Shown here one piece after another: positions 19,066 to 26,556 of a stretch of 64,000 bases of DNA. The notes under the pieces are model-generated. The model ran no database searches. It was not told where the DNA came from and saw only the letters and a list, made by a program, of their open reading frames with translations. The first letter of the stretch is position 1, and every line of letters starts with the position of its first letter. The position numbers and the translations under genes were made by a program. The DNA lies in contig JAJDTJ010000106.1 of assembly GCA_022827225.1 (NCBI GenBank), positions 1 through 64,000 of the forward strand, given 5' to 3'. This stretch comes from Candidatus Poribacteria bacterium (GTDB taxonomy: Bacteria; Poribacteria; WGA-4E; WGA-3G).

Positions 19066-19734
19066 GCGTTCCTCCTACGAGGGGTTGTTAAGATTTAGTG
19101 GGGTAAAATGGCTGTTTTTTATCCGATATATCCGAATGGACATCCATTAATTTAACGAAATTAAATGCAAAATCGGAACGAATTATTCTGGCAAACTATT
19201 TAAAAAAAAACTATATTGTTGTCAAAATTGCGTCTGTCCTAAACAGGACTTACGCAATTTTGACGATATGACGTTCCATTAGCGGGTGAACCCTGGAAAA
19301 ACAGAAACGTTCTCAGTGAACAGGAGACCAACAGCCTATTCTACAAAAGAGCAACCTGCGTAAGTCCTACTAAAAATGTTACACCTGTGTAACATTGGCT
19401 ATAGATTGGTTATCGGTATAAACTTAGTCGTTGTAAGGGTTTAGAGGCAATTTTGCTGTTGCTTTTCGTTTTGGAAAAAAAAAATAAATTGGCGAAAAGT
19501 GTAACATTTTGTTGTCAGTAAGTCGTCGGCAAGGCTTTATTTTTTCTATCCGGTTTTGCGGGTGATCATCGGAATCTACGCGCTATCCCTTTCGTGCTTT
19601 ATATATTTTTATGCTAATTTGAGTTTATGTATATATGATAACATATATAATCTGAGAATTCAAATTTATTTTTTCAGGACGGATGCAAAGGGGTTATGTC
19701 AAACGTTATTGCGTAAGTCCTATAATTTTCGCCG
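19066..19734. other. 669-bp intergenic repeat region
   Basis: No gene is supported. It contains the MITE-like element and two extra terminal-repeat ends, so it has probably received more than one insertion. The remainder is AT-rich. A long AT-rich plus-strand frame here has no homologous-looking content. Confidence 0.6.
19245..19368. mobile_element. MITE-like element, copy A
   Basis: 124 bp bounded by perfect 12-bp inverted repeats AGGACTTACGCA and TGCGTAAGTCCT. It has no coding capacity. A second copy is at 61787-61911 with the same interior landmarks (ATATGACG..C, TTAGCGG, AACCCT..AAAAACAGA, ACAAAAGAGCAA). A further, opposite end (19221-19240) sits 4 bp to its left and another end (TGCGTAAGTCCT) at 19710-19721. 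Elements of this build are moved by transposases encoded elsewhere. Confidence 0.75.
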
Positions 19735-21675
19735 CTATAAGAACGGATTATTTGCGTCGTAATAGTAGGCGGGTTCCTCTACGGCAGTTTGGCTGTCCTT
19801 TGTTAAGCGGACCGGTGCAGAGAATTGCTCAATGACATATTTTTCTGCGAGCCATTCACATGCCAATTCGAGTGCGAGTCCGCGTTTGCCGAAATGCATA
19901 TAGAGGTCGGTTATCGTGCGTTCATCGCCTGATTCTTCCAAGAAATCGAGGAGCGGTCTAAACAACATCTGTAGATTGTCTTCGAGATACGTATCTACCT
20001 GCTCAAGTGCGTTGCGGAGCATCGCTTCGTCTTTCGGTTTGTCTATTAGGTCTGTGAAAACGGCAGTGAAAAAAGAGGGGTTGTGTTCGAGTGCTTGATA
20101 GATAACCTTCCGCCTCGGTGTTTCATTGTGCATGAGGGTCTCAATGCGTGCGAGTTCTCTGACAAGGTATGTTAGGTAGAGAAAGGTGTAATTGAGATCC
20201 TGTTTGAGGTGGAACCACTTTTCGGCTTTTGCGAGTATTGCTGTTGCACCGGCAGCGGCATTGAAAAGTTGGGAGTACATATCGCGTTCTGCGACTTGCA
20301 AACAGGACGGATCGCCAACCCTGAAGTTTGCGTCTCCATCTACAGAAAGCAGACTGTCTTTAGAAAAGAGGACACGGCTGTCGGCGAGGATCGAGTGAAG
20401 CGTGCTGCCTTGTAGGGTGCTGTCGAGCAGTTTTCTGTAATCGCCGCGGGTATAGAGTCGGACCCGGATGGGGATACCTTCCTCGATTAATTGGAACTGC
20501 CGCTGCTTGAATTTTGTTCCATCTCGGAGGATTAGGGTTATCTGAATGGTTGTCTTCTCCCAGACGTTATCTTCAGCGAGGTTGCTGGTGAGAATCGCTG
20601 CGAGGATGTACCGATCCTGTTCGAGGGTGTCTGTTATACTTTCGACTGCGCTTTGGATCTGTGCGTGGGTATCGGCTGTTAGATGTCCTTGAGAAGAATC
20701 GCGAGCCGAGCTCGCTCCTACACTGCCATCGTAATAGTAGGCGGGTTCTTCGACGGCGATCTGGCTTTTTGCCGTGAGTTTCATCGGCCTTGCGATCTGC
20801 TTAATAGTCCCTTTCCATGCCAACCACTGGCAGACCAGATCAAGGGATTCATCATCAAAATTTGGGAACCCTTCAGTGTCGTGTAATCCACGTCCTAAAT
20901 CGGCGTTCAATTCGGTGAGGGTCCGCGGCGCCTTCTGCTCGGCGAGATAGTCGAGAACGGGTTGGAAAATAAATTGGCGTTCATCGAGGTAGTCGTTGAT
21001 TGCATCGAGTGTGTCCTGAAGGACTGTCTCGTTTTTTTCGCAGTTGATGAAATCTGTATAGACGCGGTCAAAGAAATCGGGGTTATAACGGAGTGCGGGT
21101 TGGATGACCTCGCGGGCTGGGATTTCGTTGTTCAGTAGTACTTCTATGCGTGCTAACCCTTGTACGACGTTTAGGATCGATAGGAAACAGGTGAGGTCAT
21201 CTTTATTGACGTAAAACTGTTTTTCGGCATAGACGAGGCTCGGCAAAGTACCAGCAATGACGTTGAGAAGTTGGAACTGTTTATCGCGTTCGCCGATATT
21301 ATCGAGACTTGCGTTTTTGTCGTACCACTCTTGGATGGAGGCATCCCGTGAAAAGAGGAGCGTGCTGTGCGAGAAATAGGAGTGCATAAACGAGCCCTGT
21401 TGTGCACTCTCTATCGACTGCTTAAATGCGTTACGTGGCGTTATATTGGCGTGGATGTTTACGCCGTTTTCGACGAGTGAGAAGAAAGCTTGCGTCGGAC
21501 GGATGGCATCTCTGCCGATGATTTCGACATCGAGGTCCGATTTCTCCCATACCTGTGCATAAGAGAAGCTGCCAGCGACAATCGCGGCGAGGATATAGGG
21601 ATCCTTCTCAATCTTCTCAACGAGTGCGTCCACGGCTTCGTGGTACTGCTGTTCAATAGCGTCTTGGGATCGCAT
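19735..21675 (-). CDS. Tandemly duplicated nucleotidyltransferase-like protein
   Basis: 646 aa built of two homologous halves of about 310 residues. Each runs from a nucleotidyltransferase-like domain through a helical region (LARIEVLLNNEIPAREV and LARIETLMHNETPRRKV) to a winged-helix-like end finishing AVEEPAYYYD. The first half keeps the catalytic signature: GS at 35-36 and D47-L-D49 in EKSDLDVEI. The second half has EKTTIQITL instead and has lost it. The linker between halves is encoded by a palindromic repeat (20701-20715). Substrate unknown; proteins with a GS...DxD domain may modify nucleotides, RNA or antibiotics. A good promoter lies upstream. Confidence 0.7.
   Translation of the reverse strand: MRSQDAIEQQYHEAVDALVEKIEKDPYILAAIVAGSFSYAQVWEKSDLDVEIIGRDAIRPTQAFFSLVENGVNIHANITPRNAFKQSIESAQQGSFMHSYFSHSTLLFSRDASIQEWYDKNASLDNIGERDKQFQLLNVIAGTLPSLVYAEKQFYVNKDDLTCFLSILNVVQGLARIEVLLNNEIPAREVIQPALRYNPDFFDRVYTDFINCEKNETVLQDTLDAINDYLDERQFIFQPVLDYLAEQKAPRTLTELNADLGRGLHDTEGFPNFDDESLDLVCQWLAWKGTIKQIARPMKLTAKSQIAVEEPAYYYDGSVGASSARDSSQGHLTADTHAQIQSAVESITDTLEQDRYILAAILTSNLAEDNVWEKTTIQITLILRDGTKFKQRQFQLIEEGIPIRVRLYTRGDYRKLLDSTLQGSTLHSILADSRVLFSKDSLLSVDGDANFRVGDPSCLQVAERDMYSQLFNAAAGATAILAKAEKWFHLKQDLNYTFLYLTYLVRELARIETLMHNETPRRKVIYQALEHNPSFFTAVFTDLIDKPKDEAMLRNALEQVDTYLEDNLQMLFRPLLDFLEESGDERTITDLYMHFGKRGLALELACEWLAEKYVIEQFSAPVRLTKDSQTAVEEPAYYYDANNPFL
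20701..20715. repeat. REP-like palindrome inside a coding sequence
   Basis: GCGAGC-CGA-GCTCGC, followed by TCCTAC, the same form as the intergenic copy at 32294-32308. Here it encodes part of the linker between the two halves of the duplicated protein. Confidence 0.6.
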
Positions 21676-21745
21676 AGGGTTCTCCTATTTCGATGTATTC
21701 TGAAGCCGAATTTTGTTGCAACACATGTAAAGTTTTCTATTGTTA

Positions 21746-21774
21746 ATTATACTATAAATCTGTTAAGAATGCAA
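21746..21774 (-). promoter_or_regulatory. Promoter of the duplicated nucleotidyltransferase-like gene
   Basis: On the minus strand TTGCAT (21769-21774), 17 bp, TATAAT (21746-21751). The start codon is about 70 bp downstream. Confidence 0.6.
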
Positions 21775-21861
21775 GTAAATTTGACAAAAACTGTCAGTCA
21801 GCCATCGGCAGTCGGTAAAGGCGTTTTATCGTTTCACAATATATCAAACCGACACGACTTT

Positions 21862-21890
21862 TTGCAATAATTTTCTATTTATGCTAAAAT
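21862..21890 (+). promoter_or_regulatory. Promoter of the discoidin-like secreted protein gene
   Basis: TTGCAA (21862-21867), 17 bp, TAAAAT (21885-21890). GGAGG and the ATG follow within 45 bp. Confidence 0.5.
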
Positions 21891-21930
21891 TATCAACAAG
21901 TGTAACCCCGAAAACGGAGGAATGCGCGAG

Positions 21931-22644
21931 ATGAAATGGATAAATTATGGGTGGCTTGCGATAATAGCGATGTTAATCAATGGGTCTGTTGTTTTCGCGA
22001 TTCATGATGAAGATCAGGGACCTGAGAAGTTTGGGCGTTATGAATTCAAAGAGCAGGACATCAAAGCTGCGACGGATGCTTGTGATGCTGGTGGTAAGCC
22101 GGGCCCCGAATTCGTGCCGACAGTCCGAGACAATGAACCGAATTTAGCGCTTTTGAAAGCTGCGAAAGCAGAGGCATCTTCGCTGATAGTAGGATGGTGT
22201 CCGCAGCGGCACTGTACCGAATATCTCAACGACGGTTTCTATAACAACTGCCGAAGTTGGATTATCGGAAGCATACCGGGTTGGGCACAAGTTGATATCG
22301 GCGATGTTGCTAATGTCAACCGTATCATTTTCGGGAGTGATCATTCGCAGGGTTTCCTTGACAGGATGGCAGTGGATTTTGATATCCTTGTGGCGACAAC
22401 AAAGGCTGACCCGGATTCCGCAGCGAATACGTGGGAGAAAGTCTACACGCACAAAGGGGATCCCGTCAGCGAGACGACTGAATTCACTTTTGATGATGTA
22501 GAGGCTCGATGGCTCCGTATCCATATCCGAACGAACGCTGGCACGCGGATTGACGAACTCGAGATTTACGGCGGAAGCGATCCGATGGCTGTTGATCCGA
22601 AAGAGAAATTTACGACAACATGGGCAAGGATTAAGGTAGAATAA
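21931..22644 (+). CDS. Secreted discoidin (F5/8 type C)-like protein
   Basis: 237 aa with a signal peptide (MKWINYGWLAIIAMLINGSVVFA). Residues 60-220 look like a carbohydrate-binding beta-sandwich: NLALLKAAKAEASS, then WAQVDIGDVANVNRIIFG, DFDILVAT and ARWLRIHIRTNAGTRIDELEIYG are classical discoidin strands. It ends in the tail AVDPKEKFTTTWARIKVE, shared with three other secreted proteins of the window. The ATG at 21931 has GGAGG 10 bases upstream; an ATG 9 bases earlier lies too close to it. Likely an exported glycan binder. Confidence 0.75.
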   Translation: MKWINYGWLAIIAMLINGSVVFAIHDEDQGPEKFGRYEFKEQDIKAATDACDAGGKPGPEFVPTVRDNEPNLALLKAAKAEASSLIVGWCPQRHCTEYLNDGFYNNCRSWIIGSIPGWAQVDIGDVANVNRIIFGSDHSQGFLDRMAVDFDILVATTKADPDSAANTWEKVYTHKGDPVSETTEFTFDDVEARWLRIHIRTNAGTRIDELEIYGGSDPMAVDPKEKFTTTWARIKVE

Positions 22645-22664
22645 TCTCATTGACTGTAAGCACA

Positions 22665-22707
22665 GTTTTGGGAAAGGTGAGGTTGCGAGACCTCGTTGCC
22701 CCAAAAC
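22665..22707. repeat. Long imperfect intergenic palindrome
   Basis: GTTTTGGG and CCCAAAAC enclose a second inverted repeat around GAGGTTGCGAGACCTCGTTGCC. It lies between two secreted-protein genes on the same strand, and has no T-tract, so it is a repeat rather than a clear terminator. Confidence 0.45.
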
Positions 22708-22759
22708 GGAAACTGTATCTAACATGCGGTGGACTAAAGCGCGAATAAGGAGACTAAAA

Positions 22760-23494
22760 TTGCGATATACGATTTTTTCTACACTAATACTCGGGATCTT
22801 TGCTATCACCGGGTTTAATGTTAATGCCGACATTCTATTTCAAGACGATTTTGAAAGCGGAAAAATTGACGGAGGAAAATGGGCGCCACAAGCCAGTTGG
22901 ATCATTGAAAACAATGATGACAATCACGATGCCCTCGGCAAAAAAGTGCTTGATGTATGGGGCGGTGGTGTTGGTCTCAGTGCTGACGATTTTCCAGAAG
23001 AATTTGACTATTACGCTGATTTTAAAACTATGGAAGGTGGCTTAACCGGATTCGTCTTCCATGGAGCGGACGGTAATAATATTTACATGCACCAAGTTTC
23101 CACCGCAGGCTCTGGACATACACCGCAGCATATTCGGTGGCACCGGCGAATCGGTGGCGGATGGGCAGCGGAACCTGGAGCGTTTGTAGACAAAGAGAAT
23201 CGGGACCAGAATGTCTGGTATCGCGTCAAGTTTGAGATACGCAAGAACTACAAGTTTAAGGCATATCTCGGCGATGTCGGTGCGGAAGACGCGGACCTCA
23301 CACTTGTCAGTGAGTGGACCGACGGTCAGAAATCGTTTGAGAAAGGGAAAATCGGGTTCCGGATGTCAGGCGGAAACCGGGCAGGCGAACACGCGCAGTA
23401 CGATAACGTCGTCGTTGCTACACCCGGATTCGACATCTTCCCCGTTGAACCGAAAGACAAACTCGCGGTAACGTGGGGAAAACTGAAGGAATAG
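22760..23494 (+). CDS. Secreted 3-keto-disaccharide hydrolase/LamG-like protein 1
   Basis: 244 aa. A signal peptide (LRYTIFSTLILGIFAITGFNVNA) is followed by a jelly-roll domain: DDFESGKIDGGKWAP, YYADFKTMEGGLTGFVFHG, HQVSTAGSGHTPQHIRWH and KIGFRMSGGNRAGEHAQYDN. The fold is that of DUF1080/LamG proteins that bind or cut sugars. It ends with VEPKDKLAVTWGKLKE. A TTG start is chosen because AAGGAG lies 8 bases before it and the paralogue at 23634 begins at the same place; the longer ATG start would add a charged segment ahead of the signal peptide. It and the next gene are tandem duplicates. Confidence 0.75.
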   Translation: MRYTIFSTLILGIFAITGFNVNADILFQDDFESGKIDGGKWAPQASWIIENNDDNHDALGKKVLDVWGGGVGLSADDFPEEFDYYADFKTMEGGLTGFVFHGADGNNIYMHQVSTAGSGHTPQHIRWHRRIGGGWAAEPGAFVDKENRDQNVWYRVKFEIRKNYKFKAYLGDVGAEDADLTLVSEWTDGQKSFEKGKIGFRMSGGNRAGEHAQYDNVVVATPGFDIFPVEPKDKLAVTWGKLKE

Positions 23495-23633
23495 GATGTG
23501 AAGCTAACTGTTTAATAGTGGTCTTCGCGCAGCGCACTACATCTTAACATGGACGTGCAAACAACGTTCTACAGCGCAGCGCACATAAACGAGGCAAAAA
23601 ATGCCTCAAAACAAAAAAGGAGAAAAAATAAAG

Positions 23634-24353
23634 ATGCGATACGCACTCTTTTTGATGTTGATTTTGTGTGTAGGTATGGTTTCCGCGGATGTCCTGTTTG
23701 AGGACGATTTTGAGAGCGGAAACATTGACGATTCCAAATGGGCAGCACTCGGCACATGGTTGATTGAGGATAATGCTGAAGGTCACGGTGTCCTTGGTGA
23801 AAAAGTGCTCGATGTATGGGGCGGTGGCGTTGGACTTAGCGTCGATGATTTCCCCGAAGATTTCGATTATTACGCCGATTTCAGAGCTATGGATGGTGGA
23901 CTTACAGGCTTTGTCTTCCACGGAACGGATGGTAATAACATCTATATGCATCAAGTCTCAACGGCGGGTTCTGGACATACACCGCAACATATCCGGTGGC
24001 ACCGAAGAATCGGTGGTTCGTGGGCGGCTGAACCTGGGGCATTTGTCGATGGCGTAGACCGTGAGCAGAACGTCTGGTATCGAATCAAGTTTGAGGTGCG
24101 GAAGTACGATTTCAAAGCGTACATCGGGCCCGTTGGTGGTGCGGTAGGTGACCTGACGCTCGTGAGCGAATGGACAGATTCTGAGGGTGCACACGCTCAA
24201 GGCAAAATCGGTTTCCGGATGTCCGGTGGCAATCGGGCTGGTGAACACGCACAGTACGATAACATTATTATCGTTTCACCTAACTTCGATCCAACACCGG
24301 TTGAACCGAAAGGGAAACTCGCGGTAACGTGGGGAAACCTCAAAATACAATGA
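23634..24353 (+). CDS. Secreted 3-keto-disaccharide hydrolase/LamG-like protein 2
   Basis: 239 aa, closely similar to the preceding gene product through the whole length, including DDFESGNIDDSKWAA, TGFVFHG, STAGSGHTPQHIRWH and SGGNRAGEHAQYDN. The signal peptide is MRYALFLMLILCVGMVSA. The tail is VEPKGKLAVTWGNLKIQ. AAAGGAG lies upstream of the ATG. Its stop codon overlaps the ATG of the next oxidoreductase gene (ATGA), so the two are coupled. This suggests sugar sensing or uptake feeding the oxidoreductase. Confidence 0.78.
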   Translation: MRYALFLMLILCVGMVSADVLFEDDFESGNIDDSKWAALGTWLIEDNAEGHGVLGEKVLDVWGGGVGLSVDDFPEDFDYYADFRAMDGGLTGFVFHGTDGNNIYMHQVSTAGSGHTPQHIRWHRRIGGSWAAEPGAFVDGVDREQNVWYRIKFEVRKYDFKAYIGPVGGAVGDLTLVSEWTDSEGAHAQGKIGFRMSGGNRAGEHAQYDNIIIVSPNFDPTPVEPKGKLAVTWGNLKIQ

Positions 24354-25357
24354 ACTCTGAAAAATCGTTAGCGATAGGCATCATCGGTGCAGGTCGTATG
24401 GGTGTGCATCATCACAGGGCAGTTACCGACTACGGTGGACGTGTCGTTGCCGTACATGATGTGCGGCTTGATGCAGCACGCGAACTTGCAACGCATTCCG
24501 ACACAGCACTCGCGACTACCGAATTAGATGCGTTTTTTGATGTAGAGATGGACGGGGTGGTGATTACGACACCACCCCCTGTTCGTTTTGAACCGATTCA
24601 GATGGCGTGCGATCGCGGTCTTCCGATGCTGATTGAGAAGCCGCCTGCCTTGGATATGGCTGAAGGCAGGAGATGTCTTGCCTGCATTCAGGAAGCGGGT
24701 GTTATCGCTGCTGTCGGATTCCAACTTCGTTATCATCCGCTCTATGAACGGTTGAAAACGTTAATCGCTACGGAGACGATACATCTCGTGCGGACAGTGT
24801 GTACGATTGATTATTACCTCACCTTCAGGATGCCGTTGTGGTTTCTGAAGTCTGAGATTAGTGGCGGTCCTTTACCGGAACAGGCGGTGCATGTATTGGA
24901 TTGCGCACGGTTCGTTATGGGGAACCCGAAACCGGTGCAGGCGCATGCACTGGCGACGAAAAACATGGCGTTGGATCGGACAGAATTCGATGCGGAAAAC
25001 GCCATCCAGATGACATATCAATTAGATAACGGTGTTTTCGGGGTACATACGAACCATTGTGGCACCGAAAAATTTTGTTTTGAGGTTGAAGTGCTCGGAC
25101 CGCATCTGCGGTTACACGCGAATATGACAGACAATACTATTCACGGTTATCTTAACGGTGAAATCGTCAACGAACCGGTGGTTGGTGAGAATAGTTTGGA
25201 GTTGGACAAAACAGGTGCTTGGCTGCACGCCATTGAAACGGGTGATAGAACGCTTATCCGATCGCCTTTTGCCGATGCGATTGAAACACTCGCCTTAATT
25301 GATGCAGCTGTCCAGAGCCGGGACACTGGCAGATTTATCCGTGTGACGGAGCTATAA
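24350..25357 (+). CDS. Gfo/Idh/MocA-family oxidoreductase
   Basis: 335 aa. A Rossmann NAD(P)-binding domain begins with IGIIGAGRMGVHH. EKPPALD near residue 100 has the family Lys. The C-terminal alpha/beta domain follows, with GGPLPEQAVHVLD where the family's substrate Asp/His lie. Members oxidise sugars, inositols or sugar nucleotides. The ATG overlaps the stop of the upstream secreted protein. A GTG 21 bases upstream is possible but lies inside that gene. Substrate unknown. Confidence 0.88.
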   Translation: MNSEKSLAIGIIGAGRMGVHHHRAVTDYGGRVVAVHDVRLDAARELATHSDTALATTELDAFFDVEMDGVVITTPPPVRFEPIQMACDRGLPMLIEKPPALDMAEGRRCLACIQEAGVIAAVGFQLRYHPLYERLKTLIATETIHLVRTVCTIDYYLTFRMPLWFLKSEISGGPLPEQAVHVLDCARFVMGNPKPVQAHALATKNMALDRTEFDAENAIQMTYQLDNGVFGVHTNHCGTEKFCFEVEVLGPHLRLHANMTDNTIHGYLNGEIVNEPVVGENSLELDKTGAWLHAIETGDRTLIRSPFADAIETLALIDAAVQSRDTGRFIRVTEL

Positions 25358-25420
25358 GGTAAATTAGAAAAACGCGAAGCTTGGGGCGAAGTGGAAGCGG
25401 ATAGAAGGAAAATTTAAAAA

Positions 25421-25759
25421 ATGATAGATTGGATCTATTTTCGGAACAGCTGAAACTCTTGTAAAAAAGTGCAAGAGTTTCTTGACACACACAGTGTAGA
25501 AGTAGAAAACCGGACGGATGCCCGAAAAGAACGGATGGATGCCGAAGCGGTATGGGCTTTAATGGGGAGTGCGGAGCAGATCGTCGTCGCGAAAGGGCAG
25601 CGTGTTGAAACTTTCGTGCCGTCTGAAGATGCGCAAGAACCGATTTTGAAAGCCGTACTGGGTCGTAGTGGTAGCCTGCGTGCACCGACAGTTCAGAGTG
25701 GAGATGTCTTTTTTGTCGGCTACAACGCTGCGCTTTATGAGAACCCACCGTTCGGCTAA
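25421..25759 (+). CDS. ArsC/Spx-like thioredoxin-fold protein, predicted selenoprotein (in-frame TGA read as Sec)
   Basis: 112 residues if TGA at 25451-25453 is read as selenocysteine. The frame runs MIDWIYFRNS, then TGA, then NSCKKVQEFL and onward with no other stop. The TGA falls at residue 11 and a Cys at residue 14, so the motif is U-x-x-C where ArsC-like proteins have C-x-x-C. The rest fits that fold: a variable middle, ILKAVLGRSGSLRAPTV and a closing FFVGYN. AAGGA precedes the ATG by about 11 bases. A hairpin just after the TGA fits a bacterial SECIS. If Sec is not inserted, only a 96-residue piece lacking the active site is translatable from GTG at 25469, which argues for Sec or for a pseudogene. 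Function likely redox; substrate unknown. Confidence 0.75.
25469..25488 (+). promoter_or_regulatory. SECIS-compatible hairpin
   Basis: CAAGA (25472-25476) pairs with TCTTG (25480-25484), extended by GTG with CAC around a bulged A. The apical loop is GTT, starting with G, 23 nt after the TGA. Bacterial SECIS rules as I know them are a G in the first two loop bases and 16-37 nt spacing. A competing perfect 10-bp hairpin (25452-25461 with 25472-25481) overlaps it. Confidence 0.55.
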
Positions 25760-25780
25760 ATCCTACGAGGACGAAAACCG

Positions 25781-26548
25781 ATGGCAACCATTGAAAAAAT
25801 CTTGATTACCGGTGCAAGTGGATATTTAGCGCGATTTATCATTGACCGGTTACACGGCGCGTACCGGCTAACACTCACCGACATCGTTGAACCGGAGCGT
25901 ATACCTGAGAATACGACTTTTATTCAGGCGGATGTGACAAACGCCTCTGAAATTGAAGCGGCGTGTGCGGATCAGGATGCGGTTGTGCACCTTGTTGCGT
26001 TGGTCCGAGGACGGTCTGGTAAACCTGCGTCGCTATTTGCTGATGTAATGGTGAAAGGTACATGGAACGTCGCAGAAGCGTGTGTGCAGCAAGGTGTTCG
26101 GAAATTGGTGAACATTTCAAGTATTTCGGCGTGTCCGCCTGCTCCGAGTGCCAAACTACCGTATGAGGTAAGCGACGATTTCCAATTCGGCCCTGGGGAT
26201 CTCTACTATTCGCTTGCAAAGTATCTCGGTGAGCGGATCGGTGCAGCGTATCATCAGGCACGTGGATTGGATGTAATTCATGTCCGCCCTGGGGTTATCG
26301 CAGGAGATGGACAAAATCCGGGTCCGACGGCTCCAGATGTCGTAACGGGTCCGTGGTTTGTTTATGTAGATCCGCGGGACGTTGCGCAGTGCGTCGCTCG
26401 TGCGATTGAGACAGAGACGGTAAGTTACGGCGCGTATAACGCTGTCGCTGGACGCACGGATTCCCGTTTTTCGTGGCAACAGGCGGCAGACGATTTGGGG
26501 TATTCACCGGAACATAACTGGCCAGAGATTCCCGAGGACGAGACGTAA
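25781..26548 (+). CDS. NAD-dependent epimerase/dehydratase (extended SDR)
   Basis: 255 aa, a short extended-SDR protein. ILITGASGYLARFI is the GxxGxxG-type NAD-binding loop, DVTN near residue 50 marks the cofactor region, VVHLVALVRG follows, and YYSLAKYLGER holds the YxxxK catalytic pair. These enzymes act on nucleotide sugars or sugars. GAGG precedes the ATG. It follows an oxidoreductase and a redox gene with short gaps, so the five genes from 21931 could form one catabolic unit. Confidence 0.87.
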   Translation: MATIEKILITGASGYLARFIIDRLHGAYRLTLTDIVEPERIPENTTFIQADVTNASEIEAACADQDAVVHLVALVRGRSGKPASLFADVMVKGTWNVAEACVQQGVRKLVNISSISACPPAPSAKLPYEVSDDFQFGPGDLYYSLAKYLGERIGAAYHQARGLDVIHVRPGVIAGDGQNPGPTAPDVVTGPWFVYVDPRDVAQCVARAIETETVSYGAYNAVAGRTDSRFSWQQAADDLGYSPEHNWPEIPEDET

Positions 26549-26556
26549 GGACGTTT

